Shown here one piece after another: positions 32,336 through 45,508 of a DNA stretch of 64,000 nucleotides (positions are counted from its first letter, which is position 1; the number at the start of each line of letters is the position of its first letter). The notes below the pieces were generated by a model. That model searched no databases and was not told the origin of the DNA. It was given only the letters and a program-made list of their open reading frames with translations. Position numbers and translations under genes: made by a program. The DNA comes from Tolypeutes matacus (Eukaryota; Chordata; Mammalia; Cingulata; Chlamyphoridae): positions 62,001 to 126,000 of the forward strand of contig JAKSZT010039042.1 of assembly GCA_026826555.1 (NCBI GenBank), in the 5' to 3' direction.

Positions 32336-32570
32336 AAATGGTGAGCCTGGCAGCTCACCCACGTTCAGGGTCTGATGGCTCACCCACTTGCAGGGCCTGG
32401 TAGCGCACCCCCACATGGGGCCTAGTGGCCAATGCACCTTCTTTATTTTTCTTCTTTTTCTTTTTACCAGGAGGTCCTAGAGGTCGAACCTATGTCCCAC
32501 CATATGTGAGATGGACACCTAACCATATGAGCTTCATCTGTCCCCCTGCAATATCTCTTAAGTTTGACCA
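32336..32570 (-). mobile_element. tRNA-derived SINE (DAS-like), left part
   Basis: In minus sense it begins with a tRNA-like head (CAGATGAAGCTCATATGG near 32540, then GGTTCGACCTCTAGGACCTCC-like B-box region near 32480), followed by an A-rich linker and a GC-rich hinge of repeated GGGTGAGC/GGGGCC words. The second tRNA head seen in the copy at 55411-55945 is absent. Confidence 0.6.
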
Positions 32571-32619
32571 AAGATACCCAAAGTTACAGTTTTTTCCCAT
32601 TCAGGATGGTCATATAAAA

Positions 32620-34500
32620 AATTTAAAAAAAGAATGCAGGCCTTTTAAAATATATTTTTATTTATTTTTAAAATACACATAAAATGTTGCATAAAAAAAT
32701 AAAGGATTCCCATGTGCCTCAGTCCCCTAACCACCAATTTTCCCCCACATTGACAACTTCTTTTGTTGGTGTGGAATATTCATTGCAGTGGATGGACACA
32801 TTTTGGAGCATTTCCACTGGGTATGGATTATAGTTTACATTGTATACTCAGTTCTGTAGTGTATGAAGAATGTATGCTTTTTTAAGTAAAGGATCCAAGG
32901 AATATATTCCAGGAAGCTGGTGGTTCTTGAATCTAATTCTCCAGGTGTGAATATGTCACATTTATCCCAAAACCTAATGAAACATTGTATTTGGATATAC
33001 CTTAGGCATCAATCTCAGGAGATTCAAAACTGAACTAATGGCATTTCCCTCTAAAAATACTCCTGCTCTTTTGATATTTGAATATACTGTTTGGGTTTGA
33101 CTGCAACATCAGCACAACTGCTCAAACCACAAAACTGTAAATCATCATTGACATATTATCTTTATTTTCAATTTTTTTGCTCTTGGTTTCTGTTTGTTTT
33201 TTTAAAAATATATTTGTTATTACAGAAGTTGTGAACTTAAAAAACAACCATGCCCATGTGTAGAGTCTAGGGATGTGAATATCAATTGAAAGAAAACTAG
33301 AGAATAATCTAGGGACAGAATTTTCATTTATTTTTGCACAATCAACTGTACTTATATAAAGTGAATAATTTAATACACTCTAACTTGAGGATATCTGGTG
33401 AAAGCATCACCCCAACCAAGATATTAAACATATATACCACCTCTGAAATTTTTTGTTCCCATGAATTAACAATCCCTCTTGCTACTCAAGCAATCACTAA
33501 CCCACTTTATTTACTTAATGGTTAATTCTCATTTTCTAGAATTTTAAGTAGAATCACTTTTTTTCTACCTACTTTAATTCAGCATAATTATTTTGAAGTT
33601 GATCCATGTTGTTGCATGTATTAATATTTCATCCATTTTTATTGTTGGGATGTAATATGTGGATACATATACAACAGTTATTTTTCCACCCACCTGTAAA
33701 TGGACATTTAGATTGATTCCAATTTTTAGCCATCAAATAAAGTTGCTATGAACACCCATGAAGAAGTTTCTGTAGTGTCATAAGGTTTCATTTCTCTTGG
33801 ATAAATAAGTGGAATAATTCAATAATATGCTTAACATTTTAAGAAATTGTATGCTGTTTTCCAAATATTTGTACTGGTTTACATTCCAACCAGTAATGAA
33901 TGAAAGTTCCAGTTACTCCATATTCTTGTCAACCCTTCATATGATCAGTCTTTTTAATTTCAGCCATTCTAGTGCACTGGTATCTCATTATGCTTTTAAT
34001 TTGCACTTCACTAATGGTGTTGAACGTCCTTTCATGTGCGTATTTGGCATCCATTTATAAGTTGGTGAAGTGTCTTAAGTTTTAGACCATTTTTTTGTTG
34101 GGTTGTTAAATTTCTTATGCTGTTTTCCATGTTTTGAGTGTTATTTATACATTCTAAGTACTTTCTATATTATATTCTGTATTCTTTTGTCTGATGTATG
34201 TTTTTCAAATATTCTATCCCAATGTGGGATGCCTTTCATTCTCTTAACAATGTGTTTGGAAGAATAGTTTTAAAATTTGATAAAGTTCAATTCATCATTT
34301 TTTAAATGAATTATGCTATTAATGTTACAACTATCCCACAACCTTTACACTGAAGGAATAATTGGAATGGAACATGAGTGCAGCTTCTTGGATGCTGGTT
34401 ATGATTTCATTCTTGATATAGGTGCTTATTGCATGAAATGTTACAGAAAAGTTCATGCACATATATAATAAACCTAAATAAAATCTTTTTGCAAAAAAAA
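32620..34500 (-). mobile_element. old L1 fragments, minus strand, with a plus-strand tail-like end
   Basis: About 32640-32880 resembles a xenarthran L1 3'UTR end (AAGGATTCCCATGTGCC). About 33560-34310 follows the order of the ORF2 C-terminal part by nucleotide similarity. About 34313-34500 ends in AATAAACCTAAATAAAATC and an A-rich run in plus orientation, as an old L1 3' end would. The whole block interrupts sequence that is continuous at 55950-55990, so it is an insertion relative to that locus. Confidence 0.5.
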
Positions 34501-34509
34501 AATAATAAT

Positions 34510-34660
34510 AATAATGAAGCTTAGTTTATCACCAGCATTCTGAAAACCAGATCTAGAGAGAAAAACTTGGCCTGGGGACACATGCATGGTTTCTAATATA
34601 GCGACTGTTTAGCCTACCCTGATTATCACAACATCAGGACAGCGAGAATATTCACACCAT
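34510..34660. repeat. block shared with 55990-56140
   Basis: GCTTAGTTTATCACCAGCATTCTGAA and the next about 130 bases match 55997-56140 by eye, with few changes. In both places the block lies just beyond the tRNA-head side of a DAS-like SINE. Confidence 0.7.
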
Positions 34661-37035
34661 AATTGATTTTGATGTAAATTCTAAGAAAGCAGCAACTGGA
34701 TATTATCTTGCTTCAAAGCACTTCAGAATAAATTCATAATTACTGCCTCAGGTCATTGTCTCTCCTATTTCTTGTAACAACCTGGATAGTAATATCTTCC
34801 AATCACACAATCACAGAGCTGCCACACTCTTCTTTTCATTGGATTCAACATAACTTGATAAATTCCTTAAACACTGTTAATTTTACATAATCCACATACT
34901 CAAAAATCTCCAGTAAACACTACAGTTTAAATCTTCATTCAGCCATAAGATTCTTTATGGCTCTCTGCTGCAGGATAACTAGGAATTCACCATTCCCAAC
35001 CAGGTCTTGCTTACCCCATCGGAGTCTACTTAGCACCCACCATTTCCAGATTGATTTCTTTGATTACTGCAGCCCAGCAGACAATGAATACTCAAATCTC
35101 CTAAGTCTTTTGAGATTTAGAATTGACTACTAGGCATTATGTTGTTTATTTATTTTTGTGCACATGTTAAATAAATTAGCTTATCTCTCTAAGTGAATCT
35201 TAGCTCAGTGAGTGTTAGGTACAGTGCCTCATATTATATCTGAACTGGGCATAATGGAAACAAAACAAAACAAATCTTTATAGTATTCAAATATGTTTTG
35301 ATTGTTATGACCCTGAGTTTCAAGATTTTCTTGTTCACTTCTCTGAAATACAAAAATCACCTTCTGATTTATTTATTTCCTGTCAAATTTTCCAAAATCA
35401 CAATAAAATAAATTATTATTTCCCTTCTTTGAATTCACTTATGCAATTGACAGGGAAAGTGCAAATCATCATATATGGAATTTCTAAAAATATATAGCCA
35501 CAAGAGATGATCTATATTACTAAGTAGAAGTTGTAATAGTTTCAACAATTGATTGCATTTTTATAACTAAATTATGGCCAGAATTTTCCAACAAACATTA
35601 GTCAAGATGCAAAAAATCATTGTTAATATTTTAATAATAAATACCAAATTATATTTCTTATTGATATTGGACAGTGATCAGATATAGGCTGCTTAAACAA
35701 ACTTAACCGGTGTCCAATGTACAATTCTCTAAGTGCCCTATTTAAATCGAAGATATGTACAATGATCCACAGCAGCCATACAATCAGAATCAACTGATAA
35801 ATTCCATGAATATGTATTACTAAATTTCATTATGAAAATAGTTCTGAAGAATTCTTAAGATGGCACTTACCTGCTTTCTAAGGAAATGTCTCCGTTTTTT
35901 CTAAAGCAAATGCCAGGTCTTTTTCCCAATTTCATTTCCAATTTCAAGAAAAGAAGAAAACGGTATCTTCAGCATTTATGTTGGCATATATTCTTTATCA
36001 ATTCTAAGACAGTATATTTATCACAGTCTCTTGGGAAAATAAAAACAAAGACAAAACATGGTTCCTGTTTGATTTCCAAAAAAAATTAACTGAGAAATAT
36101 TTAATTTGCAGAAATTTTCTTCCAGTACCTCTGTGACTTTGTAAATTTCCATTGGGATAAATTGACCAATTGGTAAATTGACAAGGTGAAGTTGAACTTT
36201 TTTTTTCTTTTAAACATTGTTCAAAGGCCTAATAATACTAATATCAATCAAATCATCTTTTTTCCCATGCACATCTGGAAACTAAGATAAGATGAATTTC
36301 CATTTTGCTTTAGGAATAATTGTAAGAAACTCTGAAATCCTGGAAAGAAAGTACATAATGCCTACAATAGAAGAAAGAAAACTAGTAGAAAGAGTAATAA
36401 ACCCTTAGTTGTAAGTAAATGGGAAGCACTAGTGTTGCCTCAGTTTATCATTTAAAGTCTGATAAAATCTTTAAAGAGTGAACACAATGTATTTCTTTTG
36501 TACTTTGAGTCTTTTGGGGACCCCAGAAATTTATATTCTTGAATTGACCTATTTCTGTCGGTGTGAACTTATTGAGGATAAGACCCTTGTTATGATTATT
36601 TCAGTAAGTTGTAGCCCATGGTGGGTCTTATAGATTGTGTGATAGAATATGACAAATTTCCATAAAACTTGGAAGGCCTCCCTGAGAATGGGCTGATAGT
36701 GCTGAGGCTAGATGACAAAAACAAATTCACAGAGTCTAGAGGTAAGAATAATAGAGAGGACAATACAAATGCTAAAAGGAACACATACAAAGTGACTATG
36801 GGGGAGTAAGGGTGTCAAATTGGGAGAATAGTATATTCTTATATTACTGCAGTAGCAGCCTCCAAATTCAGCCTTCCATTGGCATTTCCTCCTTTTTCAG
36901 GTTTTTCTTCATATTGCAGCCAGAATGAATTTTCTAACACACAATATGTACTTTATTAGTCCATAAATCCTTCATTGGTTCCACAGTCTTTCTTGATAAA
37001 CTCCTTAGCATGGCATACATGGCCATTTGAGTTTT
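34661..37035. other. intergenic DNA, no gene recognised
   Basis: AT-rich, mostly non-repetitive looking. There is no ORF with recognisable content. Confidence 0.4.
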
Positions 37036-37039
37036 GGCT

Positions 37040-37425
37040 CCTCTTTTAGTTTGGTTAGGGATACTGGAAGGAATACACCAGGAATAGTTTGGCTTTTATA
37101 GAGGGAATTTACTAAATTAAAAGCTTAATGTTTTTAGGCTGTGAACACGTCCAAATCAAGGCATCACTAGAAATGCTGTCACCTAAGTTTGGCTTTAGTG
37201 ATCCTGGAGTCGTTCCATGTCTGAAAGCACATGGAAATATGTGCTTCTCTTCTGGGCCTTTTTGCTTCAGCTTCTAGTGGCTCCATTTGTGGTTCCCTCT
37301 CTCCCACTTTCCTCTCTGAGCTCCGAGCTCCTTCTCTCCATCTCTGTAGCTTTACTCTGTGTCTACTACTTTCAGTCCTCCAATTCTAAAGGACTCCAGC
37401 AAGAGGCTTCAAAGTGCTTCAGCTC
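37040..37425 (-). mobile_element. LTR-like fragment
   Basis: The plus strand reads TAGTTTGGTTAGGGATACTGG, then CTTTTATAGAGGGAATTTACTAA, then CAAATCAAGGCATCA, then a CT-rich block and AAAGGACTCCAGCAAG. That order suggests an ERVL/MaLR-like LTR in minus orientation. Boundaries and family are uncertain. Confidence 0.45.
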
Positions 37426-38420
37426 CCATTTAAGTCTATATTTATTTTCACTATATCATTCTTTCCCTTGCCACATGTTCTAACCATGTAGACTACAGCT
37501 TACTAAGTACACCATGACCATTTAACTAGAGCCATTGTACATTCTTCTTTTGACTTCAGTTTGCCAATTTCTACTTGCTCTTAGGACTGTACATTCATTT
37601 CTTTGGCTCCAAGACAGGAAAATGTTCTTAATTCCTTGCTCATCCTAGCCCAGCCTCTGTGTCTTATCACTCCTAATTGATCTAATTTGCTTCTTATACA
37701 TCATTATGTTGAACATCTTACACTGTATTGAAATCACATGCATGTCTCTTTTTCTTCCACTAAATGATATGTTTTATAGGGAATAGATTTTGTTTAAAGC
37801 ATTATGTCCCTTCTACAACTATTGCTATGCCTACAACATAGAAATCACTCAAGCAGTATTTGCTGAAATCATGTAATTCTCCTTTCAACCTGCAACAGTT
37901 ATTTAAAATAGATTAAATGGAACACTTGTGGACTCATATCAGTGTCAGTGTTTATTGGTTTATTGTTGCTGTTGTTTGATCATCAACTCTTTATATTCTT
38001 TATTAAATTGGTGATTGTGGAAGTGACCACATGCACATATTAGTCAAAATTCAATATTAATAAGAAAAACAAAAATAAAAATAAATTGCTGCAGGGATAT
38101 AGTATTTTACCATCTTTGAACATTCTTTTACTTTATCTTGAAAGACAGGAGGATTAAATAAACAATCCCCAAAGTACATTAAAACTATCAATTTACTTTC
38201 AATTAGTGCCTCTGTTACTGCCTTTATGCAATAGGGACTTGATTTAATTTATGCTAAGACCCTGCAACCTATAGGAGACTCTCACTTGTAAGACAAAAAC
38301 AAATTTATGCTTTCAACTACTATTTTTAGAGGGGAAGTTTGTACTCCTGGATTATATTTATAATTTTTTTTTACCAATTAACATATAATTTAACTGAGAA
38401 TAAGACATCATTTAATATGT
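37426..38420. other. intergenic DNA, no gene recognised
   Basis: No ORF or repeat that I can support. Confidence 0.4.
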
Positions 38421-38429
38421 GAGGAGATC

Positions 38430-38438
38430 CAAGATGGC
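38430..38438 (+). promoter_or_regulatory. YY1-type site at L1-I 5' end
   Basis: CAAGATGGC ten bases into the element, as expected for an L1 initiation site. Confidence 0.65.
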
Positions 38439-38875
38439 AGAGTAGGGAATGGCAAACTGAGCTCCTGCTCCATAAACTGTGGGAAGATAGGCAGTCTAAC
38501 CTGGCAGAAGAGAACATGCAGGACAATGGGGGCAATTGGAGAGAAATGCTAGAGAGGGGTTATTCAACTGGCTAGGGGAGAGAGAAGTAGGGTGATTGAT
38601 TTGGCTGGAAGACCAGTATTAAGTCATCTCTGAGCATGAGGAAGAAACCTGGGGATCAGGGGTGCATCCCAATGCCCAACAGGCTCCTGAATTGTGGGAC
38701 TTGTGGAACAAACAAGTGTGGGAAGTGGCACCCAGCCAACTCAGGGAGCTAGAGCAGTGGTGCGGAGGGGATATAGGGCTGCTGGATGGGCTCTCAACCA
38801 ATTCCCAATAAAAGGAGAAACACCAGACATTCCTGAAGCAGATCCAGGAAGAAGAAAAGAGGAAGCTAATCAGGT

Positions 38876-39150
38876 GAGCTGTCACACCCACCTGCTCTGG
38901 ATGAGAGAGGAAATGCATAAGGGAGGGGTTGGGCTGACATGTGCTCAAGACAGGTGTTGAGAGAAGAGCTGGAAGAGGAAGCAGGCAAGTTATCAGATGC
39001 CCAACCATCCTGAGGGAAAGTGGGGCAGGGACAGGCAATGAGTGAGCTGCCAGGTGCCCAAACAGTCCAGAAGAGAAGGGAGCCAGAGAGTGATCTACTG
39101 AGTTGTCAGACACCAGCCAGCTCCCTGTGGGAGGGTCAGGTGTGGTACAA
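38876..39150 (+). repeat. tandem about 56-bp units in L1-I 5'UTR
   Basis: Unit starts GAGCTGTCACACCCA (38876), GGGCTGACATGTGCTC (about 38930), AAGTTATCAGATGCCCAACC (38987), GAGCTGCCAGGTGCCCAAAC (39044) and GAGTTGTCAGACACCAGCC (39100). Spacing is 54-58 bp. Each unit continues into a GAGGGA/GAAGGGAGC-like purine block. Confidence 0.65.
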
Positions 39151-39405
39151 GCATCGTCATGAAAGAAAACTTAGACTGAGAATTTTTTTTATTTTTTATT
39201 TTTTATTGTTTTGATTACTTATTCCTTGTTTTTTTTTCTCTTCAGCCAGGTACCTTACTTGCAGAGGACAGGCTACTGGGTGATTGATTGCTGAGCACTG
39301 GCAGCATGAGAGATTTGCTAGTGGACACAGAGGAGACCTGTTTCTCTTATTTTTCCCCTTTGTTTCTTATTTCCTTTTTTCTTTTTCTTCATATTTTCAT
39401 TTTTC

Positions 39406-40615
39406 TTTATTTTTAAAGAAGTTTTGGATTATGTCAAATTTAAATGAAAAATATAGAGAATTTCCATATTCCCCACTCCTCCCCTCATATTTTCCCCTGC
39501 TAATAATGTCTTCCATTAGTGTGGTACGTTTGTTATAACTGATGATCAAATAGTTAAGCATTGTTTCTAACTATGGTCTATAATTTAAATTATGATTTAC
39601 ACTTTGCACCATAAAATGTTATAGGTTTTGACAAAATATATAATGGTCTGTATTCACTATTGTGATATCTTACAGAACATTTCTAAGGTTAAAAAAAAAA
39701 TACCAATGTTACACTTATTCTTCCCTCTCCCTCCCCTCAAAATTTCTGGTAACCACTGCCTTTATACCAATGTTACAAGTTCTATCATAAGAAGAATCAT
39801 ACTTTGTTCCATAGTTGCATTGCCCTCTTATGTTTGTTCATTACTCAATCTTGAGGATTTGGGGATGGTGATGCCCACTCTGCTTCCAACTAAGAGGGGG
39901 CTTAGATCCAATGGGGGAGGTGGATGGAACTATATTGCTTGGAGCTGTAAATACTCTCTGTTTTTTGGAATAGGTGTTTTCCATCATCATCCTTTTATTA
40001 GTTTTCCTGGGGAAATCTGATGAACTGGAGAGTACGTGCTGGCTGAAACTCTGCTGAGATTAAGGGCTTAACTAGCACATGAATAGCCCAAAGATTTAAA
40101 TCTCTTGGAAATATATTTAACTGGTTCCATGTTAATTATATGTTCAAATAAAATGGACAAAAGAGCCATGTATGGAAAATTATGGATCAGTCTAACTCTG
40201 CTACATTGGAGAGATAGGTTATCATACATTCTGAGGTAAGCCCTACAGACTGGGTGCTGATTTGGTGGGGTTGGATGTCCAGATATCTCTAAAGCCTTCA
40301 GGCTTGAGGCATTGTTTTCTATGGAAGTCAGAGAGATCTTTCAAAGACATACATACATGTAACCTCTGGAATGAAATCCTGACTCATGTTTGAAATCTCT
40401 TAGCATAAAAACTCATTTATTCAGGGTCTTTTTCCAAATGCATCACTAACTTGCACTTGGTAATAATCACTCTGTGCCACAGAGGCCCATCCCCAGGTAT
40501 CATGTCCCATGTGAGGTGAAAGACAATGAACTTATATGCTGAATTTGGCTTAGAAGCCACATCTGAGTAACAAGGAGATTTTTAGGAGGTAACTCTTAGT
40601 CAAAATATATTTCTA
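39406..40615 (-). mobile_element. L1 3'UTR, older subfamily
   Basis: The minus strand matches the order of 22970-23909 and extends further into the 3'UTR (a CATGTCCCATGTGAGG...CACATCTGAGTAACAAGGAG stretch at 40500-40580). It is 5'-truncated within the 3'UTR. Confidence 0.7.
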
Positions 40616-40815
40616 GGCTAAGTTTTGATTTTATAAGAATAACATTCATCATTACAAATATTAATAAGATATTATTTAAAAGATTAATAGGATATTTTAA
40701 ATGACCATTCTTTGGATCTACAAGCAAGGCTAGGATGATATTTGAATTTTGGGCACTCTAAATCCATAAGTCAGGGAAATCACCTAGTATAAGCAAACTA
40801 TTACCTAAAGCATAA
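40616..40815. other. no recognised feature
   Basis: Short AT-rich spacer. Confidence 0.4.
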
Positions 40816-41075
40816 CAGTAATAGCTAGCATTTACATCATCTTAATATCTACCAGCCTTTCATTGATCTGTGTCTACACATGTTAGATTATTTCATACTT
40901 ATGAGAAATCTATGTGAGGATTTAAGTCCTCTTTATTTTATAGATGGGTAAAGTGAAGCATGGAGAGGTCAAATGAAAGATCCAAGAACATATGGTCAGT
41001 GAAGTATGAAGCTGAGACTCAAACTCAGGAAGTAGGCTGGAGTCAGTGAAACTGCCACTTACCAACTACCTTGAA
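40816..41075 (-). mobile_element. MIR SINE
   Basis: The plus strand reads AATAGCTAGCATTTACATC, then TTTATAGATGGGTAAAGTGAAGC, ATGGAGAGGTCAAATGA, then CTGAGACTCAAACTCAGG and TCTGGAGTC-like words. That is the antisense order of a mammalian-wide interspersed repeat. It is diverged, as expected for a Mesozoic element. Confidence 0.8.
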
Positions 41076-42425
41076 ACGGCCACATACTAACCCATTTTTC
41101 AGAGTAAACACTCCCTTACTGGTGTGTAGAAATTTTTAAAAGTTTCTTCTTCAACTTTGTTCAAATGCCCACCCCTCATGTTTATTCATAGTGGGATATG
41201 TTACTCTTTCTTCTCCCCCTTGCAGCACCTGCTAAAGCCTGCTCTGAACAGTTTTAACCAGGGAGCATGCTAGACCTCCCTTTTAAGATGAAGCATAACC
41301 ACCACAGTCAGATGAGAGGTTTGGGAGAAAGAAATATCCCATCAAATTTAGTTATCAATCTCTGTACTTTTTTCTCTCTCCCAGAACTAACAGCCCCTTG
41401 TTTGAGAACAGGGAAAGATTTTATTATATAATCTCACTCTTCTTACCAAAATATAATTCTTTGACTGATGACGTTTTTCTTGTTGCCACATTTAGATTCA
41501 AACTGAGCCCATGGAACTGAGCTATGTCAGTGATGATGTCACACAAGGGTTAATGGAAGCCTTGGTGCTCACTCAGCTCCCAACTGCTCCTCTGTAAGGT
41601 AGTTAATCTCAGATCTCCCTGTGGGAGAGTGACTTTGGCTAAAATCTCACAGATATTCAGGATTAAATCAGATTCCACACATCAGGAAATGTTGGGATAG
41701 CACTTACGACTAGGACAAGTGATAAAATCTTGCAGAAACACTTCTTTTAGGTTCACTTTCATCCAGAGAGGAAGAAACAACAATCTGGGAAGAAGAGACC
41801 TTTCTCTAAAACTTTAGGTAAGGATGGAAGGAAAACTGTCTGATTGATGAGAGCTGGAAAATGAGGGGTCTCAGTCTCCCTGTCCATATTTTCCATGATT
41901 TCTCTGGGACCTGATTTAGTCTGGGTCAGAAAAAAATGAAGGATTTGAGGTAAGGGGATAAAGCTCACTGAGGCTTTTGCTGAGAATGTACTTTTTGTTA
42001 CTGTGTAGAAAATTAAAAAAAAATATTTTAATATGAAAGAATAAATGAGTGAGAAAGCACAAGTATTCTGAATCTGAGGGTTTTGCAGAATAGGCTCAGA
42101 AGAGTTATTGAATTATGCATTCCATGATCTAAATGTTTTCTGTAGATAAAAAAGGAAGAAGTGGGCAAGAGGGACAGAGGAAAGCAAGACAAGGGAATAG
42201 GGTGTTTAGAAAGATTTTTACATCAGTGTAATTGCTATTATATTTTCTAATGAGATTGTATTTTTTAAGGAATTTTGGAAAGCAATACAATTGAGATTAT
42301 CAATTAAAGGCATGCTAATAAGATCTTTTTTTCAGGGAAAAGCAATTTTTACATTAAACTGTTGCTTGGTTAAAAAATGATAAAAGGAATAGGTATAACT
42401 CTAAGAAATAATGCACATTATAATT
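41076..42425. other. intergenic DNA, no gene recognised
   Basis: Non-repetitive looking DNA. The only ORF of size (41968-41759, minus) has no recognisable content. Confidence 0.4.
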
Positions 42426-43778
42426 TAACAATGAGACACTTTATCATGCATCATTTTCATGAAAACAAAGTGGAAAAGCCTGTCTGTATAAATGTTTGAT
42501 GGTGTTTCAGGAAATCAGCATATCTCTTGAAACTACCTTGTGTTCATTGTTGCCTTGTTCAAATTTGGAAACTATAAATTATCTAAATACCTACTTTTCT
42601 TTTGGAGTTTTTATCAAGAAAGGATACTGGATTTTTTCAAATGCTTTTTCTGCATTTATCTAGATGATCATGTAATTTTTTTCCTTTGATTTATTAATGT
42701 GGTGTGTTTTGCTGACTGATTTTCTTGTGTTGAACCACCCTTGTTTACCTAGGATAAAACTCACTAAATCGTGGTATATATTAATAATTCTTTTAATTTA
42801 TTGTTGGATGTGATTAGTGAGTAAGTTGTTGAATACTTTTCAATCTGTATTCGTTAGGGAAATGTGTCTACAATTGTCCTTTTTTTGTAATACATTTATC
42901 TGGCTTTGGTAATTAGGTGATTTTGGCGTCATATAATGAGTTTGGCAACATTCCCTCTTGTTCAATTATTTAGAAGAATTTGCATAAGATTAGTATTAGA
43001 TCTTTGAATGCTTGGTAGTACTCACATGTGAAGCCATCTGGTACTGGGATTTTCATTTTAGGGAGTTTGATGTCTGTTTTAATCACTGTACTTCAGATTG
43101 GATTGTTGGGGTCCTCCATTTCTTCAAGAGTCAGTGGAGATTGTTTGTATGATCTTAGCAATTTTTCCATTTCATCTACGTTGTCTAGTTTGTTGGCATA
43201 CAGTTGCCCATATTATCTATCATCTTATAATCTCTTTTACTCCTGTGGGGTCAGTAGTATTGTCCCCATATTCATTTCATATTTTACTTATTTGCATCTT
43301 CTCTCTTTCTTTCTCTGTCAGTCTAGTTGCTTGTCAATTTTGTTAATCTTCTCAAAGAACAAACTTGGTTTTGTAGTCTCTATTGCTTTTCCTTCTCAAT
43401 TTCATTTATGTCTGCTCTGATATTGGTTATATCATTTATTTTGATTGCTTTGGGCATACAATGTAGTTCTTTCCTTAGTTTCTCCTGCTTTTTAGCTAGG
43501 TCAGTGATTTAGTTCCTTCACCTTTGTTAATGTTAGCATTGAGGGTTATAAATTCCATCTCAGCACTCCCTTCACTGAGTTCTGATATGTTGTGTTCTCA
43601 TTTTCATTTGTCTCAAGATATTTATTGATTTATCCCACAATTTCTTCTTTGATCCACTCATTATTTGAGTGTGTTGTTACATCTCTCTATATTTGTGAAT
43701 TTTCTTTTCCTACTTGTTGATTTCAACCTTTGTTGCATCATGATCAGAGAAAGTGCTTGATATAATTTTTGGTATTAT

Positions 43779-43795
43779 TAAATTGATTGAAATAT
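43779..43795. repeat. target-site duplication of nested insertion, left (copy 2)
   Basis: TAAATTGATTGAAATAT, matching TAAATTTATTGAGATAT at 44737-44753 at 15 of 17 positions. Confidence 0.7.
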
Positions 43796-44736
43796 CACTG
43801 ACTTCCATAGTAAACAATCACTCAAGCAGGGGTGTTTTGAGGATTCTAGAGACTACTAGACACTATAGGCAAGGCAGACAACCCAAGGAAATTGGGACCC
43901 CATCAGTGAGCCTTACTTTGAAATATATGATAACCTATCTCCCCAATGCATCAGAGTTAGTCTCATTTATAATTTTCCTACACATGGTTCTCCTGCTCTT
44001 CTTATTTGAACCTGCAATTAGCACTATACCTGTTAAATATATGTCTCAGAGACTTAAATCTTTGGTCTGCTCATATGCCAATTGAGCCCTGAATCTCTTC
44101 AGACTTATCCAGCACAACTAATGAAAGGATAATGACGGACAAAGCCCATTCAAAAAAAAAAAAAAAAGAACAGTGTATTTACAACTGCAACAAATACAGT
44201 TCCATCCAGCTGTCCCATGGGATCTAAACCCTCTCTCAATTGGAAGTAGAGTGGGCATCACCATCCCCAAATCCTCAAGATTGAGGAATGAACAAAGATA
44301 ATGTGGGAATTCAACTATGAACTAAAGTAGATTTATTATTCTAGTAATGGAGGAAATTGCAACATTGATACAAAGGTGATGGTCACCAGAGGTTCTGAGT
44401 AGGGAGAAAGAAGAATAGGTATAACATGGGGCATTTTGGGGATTTTGGAATTGTTCTGCATGATATGCAAAGATGGATACAGGCCTTTATACGTTCTGTA
44501 AAAACCAAAAAATTGGGTAGCAAAGTGTAAAACGTAATGTAAACTATAGGCCATGATAAGTAGCAATGCTTAAATATTTGTTCATCAATTATAACAAATG
44601 TAACACACTAATGAATGATGCTGTCAATGGGGCAAAGTGTGGGAGGGGAATGGGTAGGATATATTGGAATCTCTCATATTTGGTGAAACATTTATACAAT
44701 CTGAATCTTCTTTAAAAAAAAAAAAAAAGAAAAAAA
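43796..44736 (+). mobile_element. 5'-truncated L1 3'UTR inserted in L1-C
   Basis: Counterpart of 22970-23909: same start, same end, same site, A-rich tail at 44713-44736. The shared position dates it before the duplication. Confidence 0.8.
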
Positions 44737-45503
44737 TAAATTTATTGAGATATACTTTGTGACCCAACATATGGTATATCATGGAAAAAGATCCATGCGA
44801 CCTTGAGAAATATGTAAATCCTGCTGTTTTGACTTGCAATGTTCTGTATAGTTTTATTAGGTTTAGTTCATTTATCATATTATTCAAGCTCTCTTTTTCT
44901 TTATTGATCCTTGTATCAGATGTTCTATCCAATGATGAGTGTTGTTTTGAAGTTTCCAACAATCATTATCTAGAAATCTGTTTCTACTTTCCATTTTGCC
45001 AGTGTTTGCTTCATATAATTTGGGGCCTCCTGGTTATGGGCATGTACATTTATGACTCTTGTTTCTTCATGATGAATTGTCCATTTATTAATAAATAATA
45101 TTCTTCCTTGTCTCTAATAGCAGATTTGTTTACAAATTATAGTTCATTTGATATAGCTATAGCTACACATGCTTTATTTTTTGGTTAGTGCATATATGGA
45201 ATACCTTTTCCCAGCCACTCACTTTCAATCTCTTTGTATCTGTGGGTCTAATTTTTTTCTCATGTAGACAGCATATAGAAGGTTTGTATTTTCTTATCCA
45301 TTTTTCCAGTCTGTGCCTTTGGATTGGGGAATTTAATTATGAAAATGCAGTGTTGTTACTGTAAAGGCAGGTTTTGCCTTTGGGTTTTATCGTTCATATT
45401 TTATTTTCACATATTTTACAAGTTTGGTTACTTTAACTGATATAATCTTAATTTCTAGATTCTTTTAAGCGTCTCTCTCCTGTCTTTTCTTTTCATGCTG
45501 TAT

Positions 45504-45508
45504 GACCC
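45504..45508. repeat. 5-bp target duplication of solo LTR, left
   Basis: GACCC, repeated at 46440-46444. Confidence 0.75.

Larger units (their letters stand above)
38421..39405 (+). mobile_element. L1-I: 5'UTR only
   Basis: It starts GAGGAGATCCAAGATGGCAG, an L1 5' terminus with a YY1-type site at 38430-38438, followed by an AGAGTAGGG...GAGCTCCTGCTCC opening. The rest is GC-richer 5'UTR with tandem units (see next entry). It stops near 39405 where a minus-strand L1 3'UTR begins. No ORF1 follows. Confidence 0.75.

Noticed and set aside
38619..39113. 164-codon minus-strand frame
   Set aside because: It is antisense to the L1-I 5'UTR and spans its tandem units. The Ser/Leu/Pro-rich product follows from repeat composition.
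41759..41968. Small minus-strand coding gene
   Set aside because: 69 codons, no recognisable motif, no splice or promoter context that I can support.
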